From: Sphingorhabdus sp. EL138
Lineage (GTDB): Bacteria > Pseudomonadota > Alphaproteobacteria > Sphingomonadales > Sphingomonadaceae
Direction of reading: 5' to 3'
DNA length: 46,484 bases
NCBI RefSeq assembly: GCF_945862485.1
Contig: NZ_CAMAYF010000015.1
Coordinates: 1 to 46,484 of the forward strand
In this document: piece after piece, positions 10,637 through 20,080 of the stretch
How positions within the stretch are numbered: the stretch's first letter is position 1
How the letters are laid out: each line of letters starts with the position of its first letter
Made by a program: the position numbers and the translations under genes
Notes under the pieces: model-generated
What the model was told of the DNA's origin: nothing
Seen by the model: only the letters and a program-made list of their open reading frames with translations
The model's database searches: none

Positions 10637-12379
10637 ATGCATGATCTGGTTATTCGGAGCGGAACCATCGTTGATGGCACGGGTGCAGCGCGCTTTGTGG
10701 CCGATGTAGCGATCGATGGCGGCGTAATTACTGCCGTAGGCCAAATCAGTGCATCGGGCCGCGAAGAAATCGATGCGACTGGTAAGGTCGTCGCGCCCGG
10801 ATTTGTTGACATTCACACCCATTATGATGGCCAAGCTACGTGGGACAGTGAAATGGCGCCATCCAGCTGGCATGGTGTCACCACGGTCGTCATGGGCAAT
10901 TGCGGCGTTGGCTTTGCGCCGGCGCGCAAGGAGAAGCATGAATGGCTGATCGGCCTGATGGAGGGTGTTGAGGACATTCCTGGTACGGCTCTGGCCGAAG
11001 GTATGAAGTGGGATTGGGAGAGCTTTCCTGATTATTTGGACGCGCTGGAACGCTTGCCGCGCACAGTCGATATCGGCACGCATGTTCCGCATGGCGCGTT
11101 GCGCGCGTATGTGATGGGTGAGCGCGGCGCCGATAATGAAGAGCCAACAGCCGCTGACATTGCCGAAATGGGGCGGTTGGTTGAAGAAGGCGTGCGCGCA
11201 GGGGCGCTTGGCATTTCCACGTCGCGGACCGTTTTGCACAAGTCAATCGATGGTGAACTTGTGCCCGGCACGACAGCAACCGAACCGGAGCTGCTGGCGC
11301 TTGGCCGGGCGATGGCACGTGCCGGACATGGTGTGTTTGAATTGACGTCGGATCTATTGCCCGAATGGGATGAATTCGGCTGGATGCAGCGGCTTTCGGC
11401 GGAAACGGGCCAACCGATTGTTTTTACCATGCTGCAATCACCTATTAAACAGATGCACTGGGCGGACCAAATGTCGGCGATGCGGTCGGCAAATGATAAT
11501 GGCGCAAATATTGTCGCAGCGATTGGGTTGCGGGGCATCGGTGTGATCATGAACTGGCGCGGCACAGTGCATCCATTCATGCGCAAACCAAGCTGGCAGG
11601 CGATTAAAGACCTTGGCTGGGATGCGCAAAAAGCGAAGTTGGCTGACCCTGCGTTCAAGGCGCAGTTGCTGGCAGAGGAAAATCTGCCACCACCGTCGCC
11701 CGATATGGCACCATTTTTCATGCTTGTGACTGCAGCATGGGCTATGCAATTCCCGTTGACGGACGATTTCAGCTATGAGCCGACACGGGAAGAAAGTGTG
11801 TTCGGTTTTGCAAGTGCTGCGGCCAAAGATTCCGCTGAATTTGCCTATGACCAACTAATGTCGGATGACGGCAATGGCATGATATATTTGCCGATCCTCA
11901 ATTACATGGATGGCAATCTGGAGTTTACTAAGGGACTGCTGGAGGCGGAGGATACGTTAGCGTCGCTGTCGGACGGTGGGGCACATTGTGGCACTATTTG
12001 TGACGCAGCCGCGCCGACATTCTTGCTCAGCTATTGGGCGCGCGACCGCAAAGCTGGAACGATACCGCTTGAATTGGCAGTGAAGCGGCAATGCCATGAC
12101 ACGGCGGCGCTATATGGGCTGAATGACCGTGGCCTGCTGAAGCCCGGCTATCTTGCGGATATCAACGTGATCGATTTTGACGCGCTGAAACTGCAAAAGC
12201 CTTGGTTAGCTTTTGACTTGCCCGCTGGCGGCAAGCGTTTGCTGCAAAAGGCGACAGGCTATGTCGCGACGATCAAGTCCGGTGTGGTTACGTTTCGCGA
12301 CGGACAGATGACCGGTGTACTACCCGGCACTGTGATACGCGGTCCGCAAAGCGTGATGATGGCTGAGGCTGCGGAGTGA
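10637..12379 (+). CDS. D-aminoacylase-like amidohydrolase
   Basis: Metal-dependent amidohydrolase (TIM-barrel superfamily) of 580 residues. Metal-binding HTH is at 60-62 in [12 protein letters not shown], followed by MGNCGVG and a C-terminal SDGGAHCG segment carrying the expected Asp. This layout matches N-acyl-D-amino-acid deacylases and related family-3 amidohydrolases; the actual substrate is not readable. No signal peptide, so cytoplasmic. The ATG at 10637 is preceded by GAGGAG at 8 nt, which decides this start over an upstream TTG. Confidence 0.85.
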   Translation: MHDLVIRSGTIVDGTGAARFVADVAIDGGVITAVGQISASGREEIDATGKVVAPGFVDIHTHYDGQATWDSEMAPSSWHGVTTVVMGNCGVGFAPARKEKHEWLIGLMEGVEDIPGTALAEGMKWDWESFPDYLDALERLPRTVDIGTHVPHGALRAYVMGERGADNEEPTAADIAEMGRLVEEGVRAGALGISTSRTVLHKSIDGELVPGTTATEPELLALGRAMARAGHGVFELTSDLLPEWDEFGWMQRLSAETGQPIVFTMLQSPIKQMHWADQMSAMRSANDNGANIVAAIGLRGIGVIMNWRGTVHPFMRKPSWQAIKDLGWDAQKAKLADPAFKAQLLAEENLPPPSPDMAPFFMLVTAAWAMQFPLTDDFSYEPTREESVFGFASAAAKDSAEFAYDQLMSDDGNGMIYLPILNYMDGNLEFTKGLLEAEDTLASLSDGGAHCGTICDAAAPTFLLSYWARDRKAGTIPLELAVKRQCHDTAALYGLNDRGLLKPGYLADINVIDFDALKLQKPWLAFDLPAGGKRLLQKATGYVATIKSGVVTFRDGQMTGVLPGTVIRGPQSVMMAEAAE

Positions 12380-12394
12380 AGCGAGCTTGAAATG

Positions 12395-12455
12395 AAAACC
12401 CTGAGGCAAGTGGTACTTTACACGCCTTCGGCTCAGGGGTGACGCGCAGGGTTTT
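12395..12455. terminator. Competing hairpins between amidohydrolase and dnaN
   Basis: The left arm AAAACCCTGAG (12395-12405) can pair either with CTCAGGG (12432-12438, 7 bp) or with CAGGGTTTT (12447-12455, 9 bp), but not both. On the minus strand the second form ends in GGGTTTTC, a weak terminator for dnaN; on the plus strand it would follow the amidohydrolase. Function is inferred from its place between convergent genes. Confidence 0.4.
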
Positions 12456-12523
12456 GTGGTACGCGACCCGGAAGTGATGCTTAAATTGTCTCAGTATTTG
12501 CGATTTCGAAAGTTACTCCAAAA

Positions 12524-13639
12524 TCAAACCCGCATGGGCATCAAGACATACAGCGCAGCTGACTTATCATTCTCACGGATCAAGGTCGGTGCGCTGGCGT
12601 CGGCTAAGTGGAGTTCAACCACGTCGCCTTCGATTTCGCCCAAAATGTCCATCAAATAACGCGCGTTGAAGCCGATTTCGAAGCCGTCGCTGCTATATTG
12701 GCCGGAGACTTCTTCCGCCGCCGTGCCGTTTTCGGGGCTCGTGACGGATAAGGTGATCTTGTCCTGATCTAGCGCCATTTTGACCGCGCGGGTTTTTTCG
12801 GTGGCGATGGTCGCGACGCGGTCGACGCCTTGTGAAAATGCCTTAGGGTCAATGCGCAGCAATTTGTCATTGGCGGTTGGAATGACACGGCTATAATCGG
12901 GAAAAGTGCCGTCGATAAGTTTTGACGTCAGGATGACGCTGTCAAAGGTGAAGCGGATTTTGCTCGCCGACAGATCGATTTGGATGACATTGTCACCGCT
13001 TTCGTCGAGCAGTTTGCGAATTTCGGCAACGCATTTGCGCGGCACGATGATATCGGGCATATTTTCGGCGCCAGCGGGGCGTGGCAAGGTCACGCGCGCC
13101 AAGCGATGGCCATCGGTGGCTGCTGCCTTTAAAACCGGCTCAGCATCGTCGGTGACGTGCAGGAAAATGCCGTTGAGATAGTAACGTGTTTCTTCGGTCG
13201 AAATCGCAAAGCGCGTTTTATCGATGATCTGGATCAACGAACTTGCAGGGATTTCAAACGATGTAGGCAGGTCACCTTCGGCAATTGTCGGGAAATCTTC
13301 ACGTGGGAGTGTCGCGAGCGAGAAACGCGCGCGGCCAGCATTGACGGCCATGCGACCATCGGCGGCGTGCAGTTGCACTTGCGAACCCTCGGGCAGCTTC
13401 CGGGCGATTTCGAACAATGTATGCGCAGAAACCGTGGTTGCACCAGGTGTTTCGACATCGGCAGCAAAAGTTTCAACGACCTGCAAGTCAAGGTCTGTCG
13501 CGGTCAGCTTGATCTTACCACCCTCGCTGGCTTCGATCAGCACGTTGGACAAGATCGGAATGGTGTTGCGCCGTTCCACCACGGACTGGACGTGGCTCAG
13601 GCTTTTCAGCAGCGTCGCGCGTTCGATCGTGGCTCTCAT
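12524..13639 (-). CDS. dnaN: DNA polymerase III beta subunit (sliding clamp)
   Basis: Ring-shaped processivity clamp for DNA polymerase III; three repeated clamp domains fill the 371 residues. The N-terminus MRATIERATLL followed by VVERRNTIPILSNVLIEA and the C-terminal YVLMPMRV are characteristic of the family. An AAGGGGAA ribosome site precedes the ATG. dnaA, recF and gyrB are not next to it, as usual in alphaproteobacteria where the dnaA-dnaN-recF cluster is broken up. Divergent from the phosphatase gene. Confidence 0.98.
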   Translation of the reverse strand: MRATIERATLLKSLSHVQSVVERRNTIPILSNVLIEASEGGKIKLTATDLDLQVVETFAADVETPGATTVSAHTLFEIARKLPEGSQVQLHAADGRMAVNAGRARFSLATLPREDFPTIAEGDLPTSFEIPASSLIQIIDKTRFAISTEETRYYLNGIFLHVTDDAEPVLKAAATDGHRLARVTLPRPAGAENMPDIIVPRKCVAEIRKLLDESGDNVIQIDLSASKIRFTFDSVILTSKLIDGTFPDYSRVIPTANDKLLRIDPKAFSQGVDRVATIATEKTRAVKMALDQDKITLSVTSPENGTAAEEVSGQYSSDGFEIGFNARYLMDILGEIEGDVVELHLADASAPTLIRENDKSAALYVLMPMRV

Positions 13640-13781
13640 TCAAATTCCCCTTGCCGGGCCGGGTGGTCCGCAAACCAGCCAAAAAACCCTATTACTATGC
13701 CGAATCTTCCATAACCGCTTTGACCGTTAGGGCAAGCCGATAGCTTTTGCCTCCAACAATATCCTGTGGAATAAGGGCAAT

Positions 13782-14429
13782 ATGGGCATTTCAACAAATA
13801 ATCGACGGCTTTTCATCGCACGGCATGGGGAGACAGTGTTTAACAAAGTGGCACGGATGCAAGGGCAGGCAGAATTGCATACACCGCTGACTTGGGACGG
13901 CTGCATCCAGGCGCGCGATATGGGCCGTGCGTTAGCGGAATATCTCGGGGCGGACGTAAGGCCGCAACTTTGGTCATCCACCGCAGGCCGCGCGCTGCAG
14001 ACGCTTGCCTTAATTGCGGAAGAAATTGATGCGGATTGGCACGAGACCAACCGCGACGACCGTTTGCTGGAAATCGACGTCGGACGTTGGTCCAGCCGAA
14101 CCTATGCCGACATATCTGCCGAAATCGGTTCAATCGTAGATACCGAACATAAATTGTTTTCGGTTCGGCCCGACGGCGGTGAATATTATGAAGACGTCGC
14201 GCAGCGGTTGTCGCATTGGTTGAGCGAATTGCCCTTTGATCAGGATATGCTCATCATCTGTCATGGGATGACCGCGCGGGTGCTGCGCGGGTTGTTGCTC
14301 GGCGTCGAGCCGATGGCGCAGTTCGGTGCGCCTATCGCGCCGAGTCTGACACAAGGTAGCATGGTGATGATCCGCGACGGCGTTGAAGCGCTAGTTATCG
14401 ATGGCAGTGGGCAGGGAGAGCGGGCGTGA
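13782..14429 (+). CDS. Histidine phosphatase (phosphoglycerate mutase-like) family protein
   Basis: Cytoplasmic phosphatase of the branch-1 histidine phosphatase superfamily, 215 residues. The phospho-accepting RHG motif is at 14-16 (IARHGETVF) and the second catalytic histidine lies in IICHGMTARVLRG. An acidic residue in the LLEIDVGRW segment matches the family's catalytic acid region. Substrate is not predictable; members include mutases, alpha-ribazole phosphatase and broad-range phosphatases, and the absence of cobalamin genes argues against CobC. Preceded by an AAGGG ribosome site. Confidence 0.88.
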   Translation: MGISTNNRRLFIARHGETVFNKVARMQGQAELHTPLTWDGCIQARDMGRALAEYLGADVRPQLWSSTAGRALQTLALIAEEIDADWHETNRDDRLLEIDVGRWSSRTYADISAEIGSIVDTEHKLFSVRPDGGEYYEDVAQRLSHWLSELPFDQDMLIICHGMTARVLRGLLLGVEPMAQFGAPIAPSLTQGSMVMIRDGVEALVIDGSGQGERA

Positions 14430-14711
14430 AAGCGGCCGCGTTGCTGGTATGTGTGCGGCGATGTCGTTAAGCATTGAAACGGTTGCAAGAGACGGAGGTC
14501 AATTGTCCATATCTATCTCTGCACGGTGCGCCAGTGCCATCGATGCTGCTGCCTGGACCTGACTTAATATAAAAATGTAAGTTAATACCGAATTGATTCA
14601 CTGTAATGCTTTGGGCCTGTTACAATAATTCACAATTCGTGCCTTAACTACGAAATGTGTCTGGGTATAGCTCTCGTCCCGCGAGCCTCCAGTTTATATC
14701 GGCTATTTGCC
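14430..14711. other. Intergenic region upstream of histidine kinase
   Basis: This 282-nt AT-richer gap shows no convincing coding frame. It must hold the kinase promoter. I looked for the alphaproteobacterial general-stress (EcfG) element GGAAC-N16/17-CGTT and did not find it. Nothing else is recognisable. Confidence 0.5.
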
Positions 14712-15737
14712 ATGGAAAAACCGCTGACCCGTCTGCCTGAACATGCCGACAATATGTCGGTCGCCTTGATTTCTTCATCATTTTCGCCGTTGTTGTTGCT
14801 GCGTGAAGATCTGACGATTATCGCGGCTAGCAAATCCTTTTGCGCTGCTTTTGATGTCGATTGCGCGGGCGTTACGGGCAAAAAGCTCGCTGACTTGGGT
14901 GGGGGTGAGTGGAACGTGCGGCAGTTAAACGAGCTGTTGCAAGCCACGGTCTCGGGCAAAGCCGCAATTGATGTTTATGAAATGGATTTGGTTCGCCCTG
15001 AAAAAGACACGCTGCGGCTTTTGATAAATGCCCATACGCTCGATTATTTTGAAGCTGAAAGCATTCGAGTCGTGCTCGCGATCACCGATGTCACATCGCA
15101 GCGCTTGGCCGATAAAGTGCGTGACGATCTTGTCCGCGAAAAACAGTTGTTGCTGAACGAAATACAGCACCGTGTCGCGAATAGCCTTCAAATTATCGCG
15201 AGCGTCCTGCTGCAAAGTGCGCGCAAGGTGCAGTCTAGCGAAACGCGGGAGCATTTGCGTGATGCACATAACCGTGTGATGTCGATCGCAATGCTGCAAA
15301 AACATCTATCGTCGACAGCTGTCGATAATGTCGGCCTCAAAAATTATTTCGCGGATTTGTGCAATAGCATAGGCGCATCGATGATCGGTGACCCCGGGCG
15401 AATAAAGCTCACAACGCAATGTGATGACAGCGCCGTTGACCCGGATACATCGGTTAGCCTTGGCTTGATTGTCACCGAATTGGTCATCAATTCGTTAAAG
15501 CATGCCTTTCCGGGCCGGAACCAGCACGGGTCGATCGAAGTAGGCTTCACAACAGATGGCAAGGCATGGACGCTCGTTGTCGCAGATGATGGTATCGGGA
15601 TGCCCAAGGATGAAGAAGACCGTAAACCCGGGCTAGGCACCGGCATTGTCGAGGCATTGGCAAGCCAATTGGGTGCAGTTGTCATAATTTCGGATGAGGC
15701 ACCGGGGACACAGGTCTCGGTGGTCCGTACCGCGTAA
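14712..15737 (+). CDS. Sensor histidine kinase, HisKA_2 (HRxxN) type with PAS-like N-terminus
   Basis: Cytoplasmic two-component kinase of about 341 residues; no membrane segments. An N-terminal PAS-like region (about 15-135, including an ITDVT segment) precedes the phosphoacceptor motif HRVANSLQ, with His153, and the ATPase with NSLKHAF (N-box) and DDGIGMP (G1). The HRxxN histidine box defines the HisKA_2/HWE class, which in sphingomonads includes kinases feeding the PhyR general stress response. No response regulator, phyR, nepR or ecfG is adjacent, so the partner is unknown. The start is uncertain: ATG 14712 fits homologue-like N-termini; ATG 14655 in frame is possible. Neither has a good ribosome site. 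Confidence 0.85.
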   Translation: MEKPLTRLPEHADNMSVALISSSFSPLLLLREDLTIIAASKSFCAAFDVDCAGVTGKKLADLGGGEWNVRQLNELLQATVSGKAAIDVYEMDLVRPEKDTLRLLINAHTLDYFEAESIRVVLAITDVTSQRLADKVRDDLVREKQLLLNEIQHRVANSLQIIASVLLQSARKVQSSETREHLRDAHNRVMSIAMLQKHLSSTAVDNVGLKNYFADLCNSIGASMIGDPGRIKLTTQCDDSAVDPDTSVSLGLIVTELVINSLKHAFPGRNQHGSIEVGFTTDGKAWTLVVADDGIGMPKDEEDRKPGLGTGIVEALASQLGAVVIISDEAPGTQVSVVRTA

Positions 15738-15786
15738 GCCGGAACACTGGCTTTTCACAGACAACATAATTATAGGCGCGGCTATC

Positions 15787-17028
15787 ATGCAGATTCCTGG
15801 CCTTATTGACCCCGTAGTCACCCCGCGTGCCATTACGCCGCGCAGCGATGGACGTATTGACCTCATGGGGTTGAGCCATTTGCAAATCCGGCAACTGTTC
15901 GAAGAATCGCAATTGGACCAAAAAGCGGCGAAGCTGCGTTCCAAGCAGGTTTTCCATTGGATTTATCACCGCGGCGTCACCGATTTTGAGGCGATGACGG
16001 ACATTGCCAAAACCATGCGACCTTGGCTTGCTGATCGCTTTGTCATTGGCCGGCCTGAAGTGGTCGAGGCGCAAGTATCATCCGACGGCACGCGCAAATG
16101 GCTTTTGCGCACTGACGATGCGCAGGATTATGAAATGGTGTTCATCCCCGATGCGGATCGCGGGACTTTGTGCATTTCAAGCCAAGTCGGTTGCACGCTT
16201 AACTGCCGTTTCTGCCACACCGGCACGATGCGGCTGGTACGTAACTTGACGCCTGGTGAAATCGTCGGCCAGGTTATGCTGGCACGCGATGCGTTGGGCG
16301 AATGGCCAAAGGGCAATATGGCCTTTGCATCGGCAGATGAAGATGACGACGACGATGTTGGGCATTACACTGCCGATGGCCGAATGCTGACCAACATTGT
16401 CCTCATGGGCATGGGTGAACCGCTCTATAATTTTGACAATGTCCGCGACGCGATGAAGATTGTCATGCATGGCGATGGCCTTGGCCTGTCGCGCCGCCGT
16501 ATCACGCTTTCGACGTCGGGTGTCGTGCCCATGATGGCGCGTGCAGGCGAGGAGATTAACGTCAATCTCGCGGTATCGCTACATGCGGTGGTTAAAGAGG
16601 TGCGTGACGAACTGGTGCCCTTGAACCGCAAATATGGCATTGATGAACTGCTCCGCGCTTGCGCAGACTATCCCGGTATCAGCAACGCGCGGCGGATTAC
16701 GTTCGAATATGTGATGTTGAAGGACAAGAATGACAGCGATGAGGATGCGCGCGAGCTAGTCAGCCTCATTCGTCAGTATAAGCTTCCGGCCAAGGTCAAC
16801 CTGATCCCCTTCAATCCATGGCCCGGCGCAGACTATGCATGTTCTGAACCCGAACGGATTAAGCGTTTTTCTAGTATCATCTTTGAAGCCGGCATCAGCG
16901 CGCCTATCCGCACGCCCCGTGGCCGCGATATCATGGCGGCATGCGGGCAGTTGAAATCCTCTAGCGAGAAGAAAAGCCGCGCTGAGCTTGATCGCCTTGC
17001 CGAAGAGAAACAGGCGGCGTTAGGTTAA
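15787..17028 (+). CDS. rlmN: 23S rRNA (adenine2503-C2)/tRNA methyltransferase
   Basis: Radical-SAM enzyme that methylates C2 of A2503 in 23S rRNA and A37 of some tRNAs, aiding accuracy of translation. The 413-residue product has the 4Fe-4S motif C-x3-C-x2-C at Cys136, Cys140 and Cys143 ([12 protein letters not shown]). [17 protein letters not shown] and a C-terminal ACGQL with the expected methyl-carrying cysteine follow. An unusual acidic run DEDDDDDV lies near residue 185. The ATG at 15787 is preferred over an upstream frame that overlaps the kinase gene. The next gene begins 3 nt after the stop. Confidence 0.96.
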   Translation: MQIPGLIDPVVTPRAITPRSDGRIDLMGLSHLQIRQLFEESQLDQKAAKLRSKQVFHWIYHRGVTDFEAMTDIAKTMRPWLADRFVIGRPEVVEAQVSSDGTRKWLLRTDDAQDYEMVFIPDADRGTLCISSQVGCTLNCRFCHTGTMRLVRNLTPGEIVGQVMLARDALGEWPKGNMAFASADEDDDDDVGHYTADGRMLTNIVLMGMGEPLYNFDNVRDAMKIVMHGDGLGLSRRRITLSTSGVVPMMARAGEEINVNLAVSLHAVVKEVRDELVPLNRKYGIDELLRACADYPGISNARRITFEYVMLKDKNDSDEDARELVSLIRQYKLPAKVNLIPFNPWPGADYACSEPERIKRFSSIIFEAGISAPIRTPRGRDIMAACGQLKSSSEKKSRAELDRLAEEKQAALG

Positions 17029-17031
17029 GGC

Positions 17032-17613
17032 ATGGTCGCGCAAGGCACAGAAGTGAACAGCGGTGTTTTTGCACGCCACAACCGCCTGCCATTTGCCATC
17101 GACGTCGCCACGGGTTTGTTATTCTACGTCATAGCCAAAATGTCTGATTTACAGACTGCCGCCTTGGTTGGCGTTGTCGTCGGATTTGGCCTTGTCACGT
17201 TCCAACGCATCACAAAAATCGATGTTACGGGCGGCCTCGCGTTGTTTGGCATCCTGATGCTCTGCATTTCTGCGGGCCTTGCAGTCTGGTTAAATGATGA
17301 TGAATGGATTAAGCAACGCGGGACGATTACGGGCCTGATTGCTGCCAGCTTCTTTATCATTGATGGCGTGCGTGGTGGGCCATATATCGGCAAAGGTTTG
17401 GCGCGCTATATGCCATATTCGGATATCCATGCGGGCCGCTTTGCTATCGTCATGGGCATCATAGGTCTGATCATGGCGGCATTAAATTATGGCGCTGCAA
17501 AGTTGCTGACCACTGACAATTGGCTGTTTTACAAAACTTTTATTGATCAATTCATCGTTATGGCTCTTGTAGTATTGGCCATGCGCTATGTTCGGGCAAA
17601 GCCAACTGTTTAA
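17032..17613 (+). CDS. YciB/IspZ-like inner-membrane septation protein
   Basis: Integral membrane protein of 193 residues with about five hydrophobic helices. The opening FAIDVATGLLFYVIAK, the central DDEWIKQRGTITG and a later WLFYKTFIDQF follow the pattern of the YciB (formerly IspZ, 'intracellular septation protein A') family, which in E. coli contributes to cell-envelope integrity at division. The match is by pattern and size rather than strong motifs. It sits 3 nt after rlmN and is probably translated from the same message. Its stop overlaps the stop of the convergent thioesterase gene by 4 nt. Confidence 0.6.
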   Translation: MVAQGTEVNSGVFARHNRLPFAIDVATGLLFYVIAKMSDLQTAALVGVVVGFGLVTFQRITKIDVTGGLALFGILMLCISAGLAVWLNDDEWIKQRGTITGLIAASFFIIDGVRGGPYIGKGLARYMPYSDIHAGRFAIVMGIIGLIMAALNYGAAKLLTTDNWLFYKTFIDQFIVMALVVLAMRYVRAKPTV

Positions 17614-18383
17614 GCGAAGATTGCGACCGATTGCATACCCGTAAGCACCGCTTCACCCCGGCTATTCCAGACTGTCATATACTGGCTGCTTGCGCCGTTG
17701 GCGGCGTGGTGCGTTTCACTGCATAGATACCACCAGCCATTTTCGGTGGTTGGCGCATCGGTCAACATATTGATCTGCCAATTCATGGAGCTCACCATGC
17801 CCTTTTCGGTCATGAGCCCCATCGCCGACGGCGGCAGGGCATCACCGATGCAGATAAGTTCTGCAATTGGGTCCAGCCCTTGATGCTCGGTCAGCCGATG
17901 CCAGCTTGCGAGCCGATTGGTCGCCATCCCAAGCTCCAGCCGTTTGTCTGGGTATTGCATATGACCCGTGAAAAACTCCGGTGGGCCACTGCGCACGTTG
18001 TCCAGTTCAGGAATTGGCGGGAAATCTCGAGCCGGGATATTCTTATAATCCAAATGGCTTTGCCTGCGGTTCATGAAAATGAAATTGCATGTTAGGCCTA
18101 CGCCGTCTGCGCCGGATATTTCCGCCTGAATGAAGGCGGTGTTCTTGCCGCGCCGCAGGATATGTGCACTGACCTCTATTTCGCCCGCCAAAGGCCCAAC
18201 AAACGCGATCTGGACGGATTGCAGAGGGGGAAGGTCATCAGCTGTGAACTTAGCTGCCTGATAGGCCAGCACGGAACTCAGACCGCCATAGGATGTGCGC
18301 CCTTGATGCCATGTCGGCGGAATGGAGATTTTGTGGGTCGTGGCGCCAAGCGTAAACTGGGCAAGAAGCGATGCGAGGTTCAT
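17610..18383 (-). CDS. Acyl-CoA thioesterase family protein (TesB-like hotdog fold)
   Basis: Product of 257 residues built as a double hotdog, the TesB/4HBT_3 layout. Visible family features are WHQGRTSYGGLSSVLAYQAA at the N-terminus (the long hotdog helix), RRGKNTAFIQAEI (middle strand), a second-domain helix segment SSMNWQINMLTD and the terminal strand EAVLTGMQSVAIFA. It probably hydrolyses acyl-CoA thioesters in the cytoplasm; chain length is unknown. Start at ATG 18383 has only a weak ribosome site. It is convergent with, and overlaps by 4 nt, the YciB-like gene. Confidence 0.85.
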   Translation of the reverse strand: MNLASLLAQFTLGATTHKISIPPTWHQGRTSYGGLSSVLAYQAAKFTADDLPPLQSVQIAFVGPLAGEIEVSAHILRRGKNTAFIQAEISGADGVGLTCNFIFMNRRQSHLDYKNIPARDFPPIPELDNVRSGPPEFFTGHMQYPDKRLELGMATNRLASWHRLTEHQGLDPIAELICIGDALPPSAMGLMTEKGMVSSMNWQINMLTDAPTTENGWWYLCSETHHAANGASSQYMTVWNSRGEAVLTGMQSVAIFA

Positions 18384-18526
18384 TTTGATGACTTAGCGAG
18401 GGAAAATAAAAGCCGCAACCCGCGCAAGAAAACTGGATCGGTAAGGGGGTATCCACTGCTAAGCTGGAGCTAATGAGGTGCTGAAGCTTCGAAAAATCAT
18501 CAAAGAAGACATCGCAAAGGAAAAAA

Positions 18527-18601
18527 TGGTGGGCGTAGCAAGGATTGAACTTGCGACCCCTGCGATGTCAACACAGTGCTCTACCACTGAGCTATACGCC
18601 C
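18527..18601 (-). tRNA. tRNA-Val (anticodon GAC)
   Basis: Reading the minus strand gives a full cloverleaf: acceptor GGGCGTA/TACGCCC, D arm TAGCTCAGTGGTAGAGC, anticodon stem CTGTG/CGCAG enclosing TTGACAT (anticodon GAC), T arm GCAAG-TTCAATC-CTTGC, and an encoded ACCA end. A run of six T follows, which can serve as terminator. The plus-strand frame across it is only an antisense shadow. Confidence 0.97.
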
Positions 18602-18898
18602 ACGCTGCGGCAGCCTCTAGCTGGGCTTGCCTTATCATTCAAGCCTATTTCAGTTCACCGAAACTTTCCTTTGCAAGCAAGCGTTCGACGTCGAGAACAA
18701 GACCCTTGAGATAGAGAGGGTTTGGGCAGGACTTTGACGCACGGCCTGTGGAACTCAGCAAAAAGTTCGGATCTTGGCTGGTTCTAACACCCCCAAAACA
18801 AGGCAATCGCTACGTTCCAACGTCTGCATAATCGCAGAGTTTATTCCCCATTTTGCTGAGAATTTGCCAATTATGCACATCAGAAGTTAAAGGGACAC
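18602..18898. other. Intergenic region between tRNA-Val and amidohydrolase
   Basis: Nearly 300 nt upstream of the tRNA. The minus strand has an open stretch of 54 codons (18648-18809, C-terminus ...KESFGELK) without a credible start or ribosome site; it could be the tail of a decayed gene or chance. The AAAGGGA ribosome site of the next gene lies at the right end. No attachment-site duplication of the tRNA 3' end is visible in the window. Confidence 0.4.
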
Positions 18899-19768
18899 AT
18901 GGCACCAACGGACATAGATGGATTCGCAAGATGGGGCACGGATACACCATCCGTGCCTGTCCTGCTGTCCGTGCCGCATGCCGGGCGTGACTATCCATCG
19001 GAGCTGTTGGATGCATTAAGGCTGCCGCCAGCGGTCCTACTGCGTCTTGAGGACAGATATGCTGACATGTTGACGCGGCGCTGTGTCCAGTTGGGATATC
19101 CTGTGATCATGGCGCACCGGGCGCGGGCGTGGATTGATTTGAACCGCGACGAGCAGGACATTGACACAGAAATGGTGCAAGGGGCGCTGCGAAGCGATTA
19201 TCCCGCACCAGGGATCAAACAACGCGGCGGTCTTGGCCTGATTCCCCGAAGATTGTTAGGCGAGGGGGAATTGTGGAAACGGCAATTTACCTTGGGTGAG
19301 GTGGAGCATCGCATATTGTCATTCCACCGACCCTATCATGAAGCAGTTGCAGATGTGCTTGAACAGATGCGACGGCAGTTTGGCGTTGCTATATTGCTTG
19401 ACCTGCACAGCATGCCGCCAATCCGTGGCGGAACGTCTTTACCAGCGCCGCAATTTGTCATTGGTGACCGTTTTGGCAAAAGTGCAGCGTCGCGATATGC
19501 CGAGTTGTTAATGGCGCGGTTGCGCGCCCAAGGGTTTAACGCTGCGTTGAACCATCCTTATGCTGGCGCCTATATACTCCGCCGCCATGCACGGCCTGGG
19601 TCGAACATCCACGCCATTCAGTTGGAAGTCGACCGGTCACTGTATCTCGATTCCGATTTGCGCTATCCTGGCGTTGGTTTTGACCGCATAAACGCCTTGA
19701 TTTCTAATCTAGTTTCGGCGCTTGTCGACGAAGCTTTGGGTTCCGCTACCTTGATTGCCGCGGAATGA
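18899..19768 (+). CDS. N-formylglutamate amidohydrolase family protein
   Basis: Zinc-dependent hydrolase family that releases glutamate and formate at the end of one histidine degradation route. The 289-residue product contains the family stretches LLSVPHAGRDYP (N-terminus), ARAWIDLNRDEQDID, LLDLHSMPP and AIQLEVDRSLYLD in the expected order. No hut genes are nearby, so the physiological substrate may differ. A clear AAAGGGA site precedes the ATG. It is followed on the opposite strand by a strong terminator and putative sRNA. Confidence 0.88.
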   Translation: MAPTDIDGFARWGTDTPSVPVLLSVPHAGRDYPSELLDALRLPPAVLLRLEDRYADMLTRRCVQLGYPVIMAHRARAWIDLNRDEQDIDTEMVQGALRSDYPAPGIKQRGGLGLIPRRLLGEGELWKRQFTLGEVEHRILSFHRPYHEAVADVLEQMRRQFGVAILLDLHSMPPIRGGTSLPAPQFVIGDRFGKSAASRYAELLMARLRAQGFNAALNHPYAGAYILRRHARPGSNIHAIQLEVDRSLYLDSDLRYPGVGFDRINALISNLVSALVDEALGSATLIAAE

Positions 19769-19772
19769 TCAT

Positions 19773-19803
19773 AAAAAAACCACCCCGGAGGGTTCCGGGG
19801 TGG
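19773..19803 (-). terminator. Rho-independent terminator on the minus strand
   Basis: A perfect 9-bp stem (19780-19788 with 19795-19803, CCACCCCGG/CCGGGGTGG) with a 6-nt loop is followed, on the minus strand, by seven T residues. On the plus strand there is no T run, so it ends a leftward transcript, although it lies just after the stop of the rightward gene. Confidence 0.88.
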
Positions 19804-19890
19804 CCTAGGTTCAGGGAGTTGATGCCCTCACAGGCATCGGTGGACGGAAACGGGAGGGGTTGATTCCATCCATGCCTAAGGATGGGGTTA
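19773..19890 (-). ncRNA. Candidate trans-acting small RNA
   Basis: A leftward transcript of about 110-120 nt ending at the strong terminator would contain hairpin 1 (CCATCC/GGATGG, 19866-19885), a single-stranded linker with CCCCTCCCG (19852-19860), hairpin 2 (GATGCC/GGCATC, 19821-19838), a second linker with ACTCCCTGA, and the terminator hairpin. Unpaired CUCCC motifs that can pair with ribosome-binding sites are typical of alphaproteobacterial regulatory sRNAs (AbcR and MmgR families). There is no coding frame here. The 5' end and promoter are estimated; a TTGAAA lies at 19908-19913 on the minus strand. Family membership is not claimed. Confidence 0.55.
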
Positions 19891-20025
19891 TGGCATTACG
19901 GTTTCAAGACTCTCGTCGAAAACAAGTGCAGTTTGCCGACCAGCCGCCCGATGGTTGCGAGGAATGGTGGATCACCCGCTAGGGTATGACTATCATCAGA
20001 CTTTAGACGCATAGGGCAGCTAGCC

Positions 20026-20065
20026 CATGCCGTCATTTCCCCCAAATAGGTGGCGTGACGGCATG
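20026..20065. repeat. 10-bp inverted repeat downstream of sapC
   Basis: CATGCCGTCA and TGACGGCATG form a perfect stem around a 20-nt loop, starting 15 nt after the sapC stop codon in its reading direction. No U-tract follows, so it may be a 3'-end stabilising hairpin or a Rho-dependent end; function is inferred from place only. Confidence 0.5.
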
Positions 20066-20080
20066 AAGCATTCGTTTGAC

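Noticed and set aside
12524-13639. Possible chromosomal origin next to dnaN
   Set aside because: No dnaA, recF or gyrB nearby and no DnaA-box cluster in the flanking gaps; alphaproteobacterial dnaN is often away from the origin.
18527-18601. tRNA-Val as an integration site
   Set aside because: No duplicated tRNA 3' end, integrase or foreign-looking gene block is visible in the window.
18478-18714. Plus-strand open frame across tRNA-Val
   Set aside because: It translates the antisense of a perfect tRNA; such shadow proteins are common annotation errors.
18648-18809. 54-codon minus-strand open stretch upstream of tRNA-Val
   Set aside because: Lacks a credible start and any family resemblance; kept only as a note on the gap.
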